Assembly (NCBI GenBank): GCA_023447335.1
Contig: JAEXOD010000193.1
Coordinates: 1-12,401, forward strand
DNA from: Bacteroidota bacterium
Lineage (GTDB): Bacteria; Bacteroidota; Ignavibacteria; Ignavibacteriales; Melioribacteraceae
Reading direction: 5' to 3'
Length of the DNA: 12,401 bases
Numbering within the stretch: position 1 is the stretch's first letter; every line of letters starts with the position of its first letter. The notes under the pieces are model-generated. The model saw only the letters and a list, made by a program, of their open reading frames with translations. It did no database searches and was not told the DNA's origin. Below are positions 5,840-11,111 of this stretch, piece after piece. The position numbers and the translations under genes were made by a program.

Positions 5840-5903
5840 CACAGCTCAAATTTAAGAGGGTTTTTACTTAACATTTAACCTTCAACATTTAACACTTAAA
5901 TTA

Positions 5904-5975
5904 TACCCGGAGGGTCGAAATTATTGTAACTAGAAAAGAAGAAATGAATTTTTAGCCCCATCGGCGGCGATATTT
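5904..5975 (+). repeat. GC-hairpin element, copy 5
   Basis: ACCC-GGA-GGGT (5905-5915), CGAAATTATTGTAACTAG and AGCCCCATCGGCGGCGATAT are collinear with copy 1 at 99-168. Similarity continues on both sides (about 90-190 versus 5896-5997), so the duplicated segment is longer than the hairpin element. Confidence 0.75.
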
Positions 5976-6142
5976 TTAATTAAGAATTATTATTTCACTA
6001 TCCCGGGTTTTATTAAACTTTATTACTTTCGTTACAATAAGGTCAATTTAATGAGGCTAAATATTTTAAAGACAATATTCAAACCCATATCAAATTTCTT
6101 ATTCTTTTGTCTAAAATCTAATTTCTGAAATCTATTTAAACA

Positions 6143-6293
6143 ATTCCATAGGAATGAATTAATAATAGAAGAAAAAATTATAGACGAAATGGAACTCGCT
6201 TGCGAGTGAATTAGTCTTTTTCTTGAGTCACTCCTACGGAGTTCCGGTGTTCTGCTTTGATATTTCTATTATTAATAATTCCATACGGGAATT
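6143..6293. repeat. 151-bp imperfect palindrome, MITE-like
   Basis: Both ends carry the same small hairpin (ATTCC-ATA-GGAAT at 6143-6155; AATTCC-ATACG-GGAATT at 6277-6293). Inside these are inverted arms AATTAATAATAGAA (6157-6170) and TTCTATTATTAAT (6264-6276). Further in, GGAACTC...GAGTGA (6191-6209) pairs with TCACTC...GAGTTCC (6228-6245). Each inner arm is also a local hairpin: ACTCGC-TT-GCGAGT (6194-6207) and ACTCC-TAC-GGAGT (6230-6242). It has no coding capacity and no clear target-site duplication. It could be a non-autonomous mobile element, a REP/BIME-type element, or a bidirectional transcript end. Confidence 0.65.
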
Positions 6294-6298
6294 TTTTT
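6277..6298 (+). terminator. Possible weak terminator hairpin at the palindrome edge
   Basis: The stem AATTCC / GGAATT with a 5-base loop runs into seven T (6292-6298). The stem is AT-rich and short, so as a terminator for plus-strand read-through from suhB it would be weak. It is also explained as the end of the palindromic element. Confidence 0.3.
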
Positions 6299-6329
6299 GC
6301 TCTTATGTTTTGATCCTGATTCTTAGATA

Positions 6330-6369
6330 GTGAAACGGTGGAATAGTGAAACGGTGATAAAGTGGTACT
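6330..6369 (+). repeat. Octamer array, 5 units
   Basis: Units GTGAAACG, GTGGAATA, GTGAAACG, GTGATAAA and GTGGTACT are followed by ACTAAAATTTGGGAGTAG, matching the end of the array at 5417-5480. Confidence 0.85.
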
Positions 6370-6388
6370 AAAATTTGGGAGTAGTTTT

Positions 6389-6580
6389 ACTTAAAATTTT
6401 AACCTTCAACATTCTACATTATTTTGAACCAGGATTTTCTGGATAAAAGAAGTATTAACAGGAAATTCCCTCCGATTTTGGAGGTTGGTATCCTGGTTCT
6501 AAAATAGTGAAAGAGTGATACAGTGAAAAAGTGATACAGTGAAACGGTGGAAAACACAGCTCAAATTTAAGAGGGTTTTT
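6389..6580 (+). repeat. Third copy of the 183-bp unit, with one additional octamer
   Basis: The segment is collinear with the tandem units at 5500-5865 but 192 bp long. The distance from GAACCAGG to CACAGCTC is 129 bp here (6426 to 6555) against 121 bp in both tandem units. The difference is one octamer: the array 6507-6554 has six units (GTGAAAGA, GTGATACA, GTGAAAAA, GTGATACA, GTGAAACG, GTGGAAAA). The remaining base is a single T insertion in the first 12 bp. Confidence 0.88.
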
Positions 6581-6630
6581 ACTTAAAATTTAACCTTCAA
6601 CACTTAACATTAATTTTGGTCTTTTTATTC

Positions 6631-6658
6631 AAAACTTAACCTTCAACATTTAACATTA
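6631..6658 (+). repeat. Heptamer array running into the stop codon of the neighbouring gene
   Basis: Units AAAACTT, AACCTTC, AACATTT and AACATTA are in perfect register. The last unit (6652-6658) contains the TTA that is the TAA stop codon of the minus-strand gene (6656-6658), so the repeat family abuts and supplies the gene's end. Confidence 0.75.
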
Positions 6659-8353
6659 ATTAGCGGTTAATTTATAAGTTAAATACCATTCAACAATATT
6701 TTTATATTGTTTATTACCCGAGTAATATTCAAGTGTTGAATCTAAAATTAGTTTTTTATTCAATATACTATCAGTTCTAAAAGTGCTGTCGTTAATACTA
6801 TCCAAAATATATTCTTTACTTAAATTTAATATTTCCTCGTTTAATGTCCATTTATAGTTTTTTAATATTTTAGACTTTATTTTTGTATAAACATACGATG
6901 CTTTATTTCCGAAATTATACGGATAAGAATAATTATTTTTTACTAACGGAAATGTTTTTAAAATAGGAGCGTTTTTGTTTATTAATTGTCTGAACATTCG
7001 ACCGTTAATTCTATCTTCCAAAGGTAACGATATTCCGATTTTTAACAATGTCGGCTGTAAAAATATTGTTATTGCCGTACAAATAGAATCTAAACAGTGT
7101 TGACTAAAGGCAGTAGTATTTGGCATTTTGATTTTTATAGCAAAAATATCAAGCCAGTTTTCTAAACTAATATCCCTTAAGCTCGGCATTATTTCAAACA
7201 TTTGAGCAACCGACTTATTTACAGATTCCTCAATAAAAGGATTCATTTCTTCGTTAAAAATATTTGGTCTGCTGCTTTTTATGTATTCTGCTATTTTTTT
7301 AAAGTCCTTTTTATAAATTGCTTCTTTTCCTGCAATCAACAACCTATTTAACATTTGCCTTCTATAGGTTTCTCCATAGCTGCCGTCAGCAGTTAATGTA
7401 GAAGGGTCGGAAAATTTGTTATGCATTCCAAATTGAATAGTTTCGCTAACCGGAATTATAATATTTGTAAACGATACATAATTAGAAAGAACATTAATTA
7501 AATCATCCTTTTCAGGAATTTCATAATTAAAAATATTTTGCTTAAAACCCAACTTGCTTGATATATTTTTAGAGTAAATTATATCCGGTAAATTTTCATC
7601 TCCGAAAGTGTGAGTTGTCCAATTGTTTTTACCTAATTTTAATAAATAGGATAACAGTAATCTACTATCTAATCCGGCAGTTAATCCTAAACTTAATTTA
7701 TCAAATTCGTTTAAACCAAATAACATAAGTTTTTCTAAAACAGAGTCAAAATCATTAATAGTAACCTTTGATTTTAAATTTGGTATCCATTCATGTTCTA
7801 CTTTTTCGGTAAGTTTTGCGTTTATAAATTCATTTACTCCGGTTATTCTTTCTATCCCTTCAATTAGTGGTTTATAGCTTATTTTTGCGTTCAAAAACCA
7901 AGCTGCAAATAATTCATTTTGATCAATTTTGTATGAATTCGTAATCAGTTTAATTGTTGATAAATTATTGCTAAAATATAATCTATTATTATGGTTTTTT
8001 ATGTAGATATGTTTAATTCCCAGAATATCGTTAAAAAGATAAACTTTATTATTTACCCAAGATAGCCCACAATAGTGCCCGTCCGGAAAACTTACATTAA
8101 AAGGATTATAAACATATTTTTCCCAACTTTGTACATCTAACTTTTTGAATCCGTTCGAGGTAGCTTCTATTCCTATACCGCTAATAATAAAGCCTTTTTT
8201 TTCATCTTGCTTAAATAGGATATTCCGGTCTTTTAATCCCATATAGATGCTTCCGTTCGGAATATCAAACTTCAAAAAATTATTATATAAATTACTCAGT
8301 TTTACCTTTTCATCTTCGGCAAGATTACCTAATATTCCCCAAAAAACACTCAT
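6656..8353 (-). CDS. Asparagine-synthase-like PP-loop protein without the N-terminal Cys
   Basis: The 565-residue protein has the two-domain layout of class B asparagine synthetases. The N-terminal half resembles a glutamine amidotransferase (Ntn) domain: MSVFWGILGN at the start, FNDILGIKHIYI at about 107-118 matching the usual RD..G..PLYY strand, then LYFSNNLSTI. The nucleophilic Cys2 is replaced by Ser, so ammonia release from glutamine is doubtful. The synthetase half has a PP-loop, SLGLTAGLDSR (221-231), where SGG is changed to TAG but the Asp and Ser remain, and a second motif ADGSYGETYRR (322-332) where GGDE would be expected. The C-terminal part (PLEDRINGRMFRQL, LVKN) fits relatives found in peptide- or polysaccharide-modifying clusters. 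A role in ATP-dependent amidation or another acyl-adenylate reaction is plausible; true asparagine synthesis is unlikely. The ATG lies 1 bp after the SIR2-like gene's stop, implying translational coupling. Confidence 0.8.
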   Translation of the reverse strand: MSVFWGILGNLAEDEKVKLSNLYNNFLKFDIPNGSIYMGLKDRNILFKQDEKKGFIISGIGIEATSNGFKKLDVQSWEKYVYNPFNVSFPDGHYCGLSWVNNKVYLFNDILGIKHIYIKNHNNRLYFSNNLSTIKLITNSYKIDQNELFAAWFLNAKISYKPLIEGIERITGVNEFINAKLTEKVEHEWIPNLKSKVTINDFDSVLEKLMLFGLNEFDKLSLGLTAGLDSRLLLSYLLKLGKNNWTTHTFGDENLPDIIYSKNISSKLGFKQNIFNYEIPEKDDLINVLSNYVSFTNIIIPVSETIQFGMHNKFSDPSTLTADGSYGETYRRQMLNRLLIAGKEAIYKKDFKKIAEYIKSSRPNIFNEEMNPFIEESVNKSVAQMFEIMPSLRDISLENWLDIFAIKIKMPNTTAFSQHCLDSICTAITIFLQPTLLKIGISLPLEDRINGRMFRQLINKNAPILKTFPLVKNNYSYPYNFGNKASYVYTKIKSKILKNYKWTLNEEILNLSKEYILDSINDSTFRTDSILNKKLILDSTLEYYSGNKQYKNIVEWYLTYKLTAN

Positions 8354-8354
8354 A

Positions 8355-9473
8355 TTAAACCGTCAAAACCTTTTTAAATAAGCCCTCGTTTTCTACCAAA
8401 TTTTGAAAACTTGAGGAAATAAATTCAATATTTTTTGACAAAGGAATATAATTGGCTTTAAGTAAATTATTATCTTTTGTATTAATTACTACAACTTTAG
8501 TTTTTTCGTTAATATTTTTTTTGAATAATGCTTTTATGTGAATATCAGTATGTGACAATGAATATCCTATAAATACAATCTTTTTTGCTTTTCTTATTTC
8601 TCTTGCAGCTTCGGCAAATAACTGCGAAATTACCGGATGAGTTAAAGTTTTAATATTTGAAGGAGGTAGTATTAAGGTATGAAACTCGGTATTATCCAAA
8701 GGACAAAAGTATTCATATTCTTGATTATCGGGATAAGTATACCCCAGAAAGATTCCTTTGTTCAAGTCAATTTTTCTATCCCACGGAGTTAATAAAACTT
8801 GATTACAGCAGTTACAATATTTCCAATTTAAACTACCGTGTAATTTTAAAATTTTATACGCATAAGAATTTATACTCTTATCCACTTTTACCGGTTCGCG
8901 AGGATTTACCCAATAATTATATTGTTTTAAAACCTCAATAGGCTCATAGTTCATAAAAGGTATATAATAATCTATAAATCTTTTTTTATGAAACAATGTA
9001 TCAAAAGCTTGTTCAAGCAAAGTATCGTAATTTAAGTTTAATATCGAAACATTATTATTGTACTTTTCTATCATTTCCCAAAACAAATTATAGTACTTGC
9101 TTTTTTTACCGGTTTTGAGATCAACCACATAATATATAAGCTTAATTAAGTACTCTTTTATTAATCTTAGCGTTCTATTATTATATTCTTCGTTTAAGGA
9201 TTCATCATGCAAAATGAAGTGGTCTAAAAAGCCGAAAACAGCTTCAAGCGGAGGGAAAATGTCTTTCTCTATATTACAGAAAAAATTTTGATGAATAAAC
9301 TTAATAACAATTTTACCAATTTCGGAATTATGAATTTCTTTAATTTGGTTACCCATTATCATAGGCAAAAGGTGTTTTTGAAGCGGTACCTCGTCTGCAT
9401 GAGAAGCACCTGCTCCAATAACAAAAATCACATCCCGGTAAGCCGGATACCTTAAAAAAACTTCATTTTCCAA
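8355..9473 (-). CDS. SIR2-like NAD-binding protein (SIR2_2 type)
   Basis: This 372-residue protein has a SIR2 fold. The NAD-loop FVIGAGAS is at 17-24, the N-x-D motif LNLNYDTLLEQ has N148 and D150, the catalytic-type His is H212 in KLHGSLNW, and the Rossmann strand FIGYSLSHTDIHIK is at 301-314. Cysteines C220, C222, C223 and C257 sit where sirtuins carry their zinc site, but the spacing (CNCC...C) is not standard. The active-site residues needed for NAD cleavage are therefore present. Family members of this shape include NAD-hydrolysing defence effectors and uncharacterised proteins, so either NADase or deacylase activity is possible. No extra effector domain or transmembrane segment is seen. 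There is no ATG: the best start is TTG 9473, since the next Met is after the GAGAS motif and a stop lies five codons upstream. It sits 8 bp after murQ and 1 bp before the asparagine-synthase-like gene. A+T-rich codons stand out against murQ. Confidence 0.82.
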   Translation of the reverse strand: MENEVFLRYPAYRDVIFVIGAGASHADEVPLQKHLLPMIMGNQIKEIHNSEIGKIVIKFIHQNFFCNIEKDIFPPLEAVFGFLDHFILHDESLNEEYNNRTLRLIKEYLIKLIYYVVDLKTGKKSKYYNLFWEMIEKYNNNVSILNLNYDTLLEQAFDTLFHKKRFIDYYIPFMNYEPIEVLKQYNYWVNPREPVKVDKSINSYAYKILKLHGSLNWKYCNCCNQVLLTPWDRKIDLNKGIFLGYTYPDNQEYEYFCPLDNTEFHTLILPPSNIKTLTHPVISQLFAEAAREIRKAKKIVFIGYSLSHTDIHIKALFKKNINEKTKVVVINTKDNNLLKANYIPLSKNIEFISSSFQNLVENEGLFKKVLTV

Positions 9474-9481
9474 AATAATCT

Positions 9482-10420
9482 TTAATTAGTTTTAGAAACA
9501 CCCTGTATCGCTTGTCTAACAAATCCGTCTGCTTTTTCTAAACGCAAGCGTGCTTCTTCAGCATTAACACCTGCTTTAATCATTACTAAAGCTGTTTTAA
9601 CGTGTCCGTCAGCTTCATTTAAGTATTTACCCGCCTCCTCATAATCTAAACCCGTAATAGTCATTACAATACGTTTAGAGCGTTCAACAAGCTTCTTATT
9701 AGTCATCTGGAGGTCTATCATCATATTTTCATAAACCTTACCCATGCGAATCATTGATGTAGTAGTTAGCATGTTAAGAACAAGTTTTTGAGCTGTTCCG
9801 CTTTTCATGCGTGTTGAACCCATTACAACTTCCGGACCAACATACGGACAAATTGCGATATCCACAAAATCGAGATCAAAATTAATACGTGGGTTACAAG
9901 TTACATATAATGTTTTTGCACCAAGCTCTTTTGCTTTTTTTACAGCACCTACTACGTAAGGAGTTCTACGACTTGCAGCAATACCACAAACAACATCTTT
10001 ATCGGTTACATTAGCTTTTAATACATCTTTTACACCGTTTTCTTCGTGATCTTCGGCTCCTTCTTGTGCACGAAACATTGCTTCTTTTCCGCCGGCTATA
10101 TAACCGTCAATCATTCCGTAAGGAGTACCAAAAGTAGGAGGACACTCACTTGCGTCGACAACACCTAATCTTCCGCTTGTACCTGCACCAAAATACAATA
10201 GTCTTCCACCGTTTTTAAGGGCTTTAACTATTATTTCAACCGCTTGTTCTATATAAGGCAGCTCTGCTTCAACAGCTAACGGAACGGTTTTATCTTCATC
10301 ATTAATAATTCTTAAAATCTCGGCTGTATTACGGGCATCAATATCCATCGACTTGGGATTGCGTTGTTCGGTTGTTAATTTCGCAATTTCTTCAAATAAC
10401 TCTTTGCTTGTTTTACTCAT
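9482..10420 (-). CDS. murQ: N-acetylmuramic acid 6-phosphate etherase MurQ
   Basis: MurQ cleaves the lactyl ether of MurNAc-6-phosphate to GlcNAc-6-phosphate and D-lactate, in cytoplasmic recycling of cell-wall sugars. The 312 residues match family length. The SIS-domain phosphosugar site is YFGAGTSGRLGVVDASECPP (76-95). E92 and E123 correspond to the catalytic Glu83 and Glu114 of the E. coli enzyme. The family segments TEQRNP (17-22) and MGSTRMKSGTAQKLVLNM (200-217) are intact, and a helical C-terminal region follows. Its ATG overlaps the rsmG stop (ATGA, 10417-10420), showing translational coupling to a ribosome-modification gene. The usual recycling partners (a MurNAc transporter or kinase, MurR regulator) are not in the window, so they must be encoded elsewhere. 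Confidence 0.96.
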   Translation of the reverse strand: MSKTSKELFEEIAKLTTEQRNPKSMDIDARNTAEILRIINDEDKTVPLAVEAELPYIEQAVEIIVKALKNGGRLLYFGAGTSGRLGVVDASECPPTFGTPYGMIDGYIAGGKEAMFRAQEGAEDHEENGVKDVLKANVTDKDVVCGIAASRRTPYVVGAVKKAKELGAKTLYVTCNPRINFDLDFVDIAICPYVGPEVVMGSTRMKSGTAQKLVLNMLTTTSMIRMGKVYENMMIDLQMTNKKLVERSKRIVMTITGLDYEEAGKYLNEADGHVKTALVMIKAGVNAEEARLRLEKADGFVRQAIQGVSKTN

Positions 10421-11097
10421 TTCATTAATTCCAAAATTATTAATTTTTTATCTTTTTCATTTCTCGCATTAGAAGGTTTATATTTTAGATCTACAACGGT
10501 GGCTTTTTTTATTTTTGACTTATATTTTGTTTCTGCCGTCCTAATCTCTTCATCTACATCTCCCCCTTTCAGTGCCAAAATTTTCGCTTTTTCTTTCATC
10601 AAAGGCAATGCATAACGGACTAAAACAATAACGGGAACGGTAGCTCGACTTACAAACAAATCGAAACTTTCTTTATACGTTTCGATAAACTCCGGACTTT
10701 CAACTCTGTCATTTACAGCTTTAACATTGCTAAGCTTTAATTTTCTTATAAATTCTGAAACAGCATCTATTTTTTTCCCTGTAGAATCCGCCAAAACCCC
10801 ACGTAATAACGGACGCAAAATTGCAATCGGAATTCCGGGAAATCCTCCGCCGGTACCAATATCAAGATAACGCATGGCTTTTTCCGAAATAAAATTTGTA
10901 GCCAGAGCAGATATAAACACATGATTTTCGATAATGTGTTCTGTATCTTTGCGTGAAATTAAGTTAATGTCTTCGTTTTTTTGTACAACAAGCTGTGCAT
11001 AATTTGCCAATCTTTCAATTTGGTAAATATCGGGTGACAAGTTGTTTTCCCAAAACAAGCTTTTTAACTCTCGTAAATACTGTTCAATTAAATCCAC
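10417..11097 (-). CDS. rsmG: 16S rRNA (guanine-527-N7)-methyltransferase RsmG (GidB)
   Basis: RsmG methylates N7 of G527 in the 530 loop of 16S rRNA using S-adenosylmethionine. The 226-residue protein has the Rossmann SAM motif YLDIGTGGGFPGIPIAI (92-108), followed by the acidic end of beta-2 (LADSTGKKIDAVSEF) and the ISR-K-D/HIIENHV segment near 46-57 characteristic of GidB. The start is GTG 11097, 8 bp after a strong AAGGAGA ribosome site that overlaps the mnmG stop; no ATG fits better. It is placed directly after mnmG, as in many bacteria, and overlaps murQ by 4 bp. Loss of this gene is known to give low-level streptomycin resistance in several species. Confidence 0.96.
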   Translation of the reverse strand: MDLIEQYLRELKSLFWENNLSPDIYQIERLANYAQLVVQKNEDINLISRKDTEHIIENHVFISALATNFISEKAMRYLDIGTGGGFPGIPIAILRPLLRGVLADSTGKKIDAVSEFIRKLKLSNVKAVNDRVESPEFIETYKESFDLFVSRATVPVIVLVRYALPLMKEKAKILALKGGDVDEEIRTAETKYKSKIKKATVVDLKYKPSNARNEKDKKLIILELMK

Positions 11098-11104
11098 AAG
11101 TCTG

Positions 11105-11111
11105 TCTCCTT
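11105..11111 (-). promoter_or_regulatory. Strong Shine-Dalgarno of rsmG, overlapping the mnmG stop
   Basis: On the minus strand TAAGGAGA contains both the mnmG TAA (11112-11110) and AAGGAGA. The spacing to GTG 11097 is about 7-8 bp. It decides the rsmG start and shows that the host uses anti-SD pairing at least here. Confidence 0.75.

Larger units (their letters stand above)
5500..5865 (+). repeat. Tandem duplication of a 183-bp composite unit
   Basis: Unit 1 (5500-5682) and unit 2 (5683-5865) align with about 8 substitutions and no gaps by hand. They are followed by a partial unit (5866-5893). Each unit comprises four heptamers, an inverted-repeat element bounded by GAACCAGGA and TCCTGGTTC, five octamers, CACAGCTCAAATTTAAGAGGG and TTTTT. 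A third, dispersed copy lies at 6389-6580. Confidence 0.92.
5406..6655. repeat. Gene-free repeat block II between convergent genes
   Basis: This 1.25-kb block separates suhB (plus) from the asparagine-synthase-like gene (minus), so it is downstream of both. No gene is visible. Order of contents: octamer array 5417-5480, tandem 183-bp repeats 5500-5865 with a partial third unit, GC-hairpin element 5904-5975, a low-information AT stretch 5976-6142 (apart from an inverted TTACAATAA motif near 6030-6044, nothing recognised), a 151-bp imperfect palindrome 6143-6293, octamer array 6330-6369, a diverged third copy of the 183-bp unit 6389-6580, and heptamer arrays up to the stop codon. The modules are shared with 1-1216. 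Confidence 0.9.

Noticed and set aside
6656..9473. The SIR2-like gene as part of a named defence system such as Thoeris or DSR
   Set aside because: No SLOG, TIR, STAND, Argonaute or helicase partner is visible, and the SIR2 domain stands alone, so no known system name is justified.
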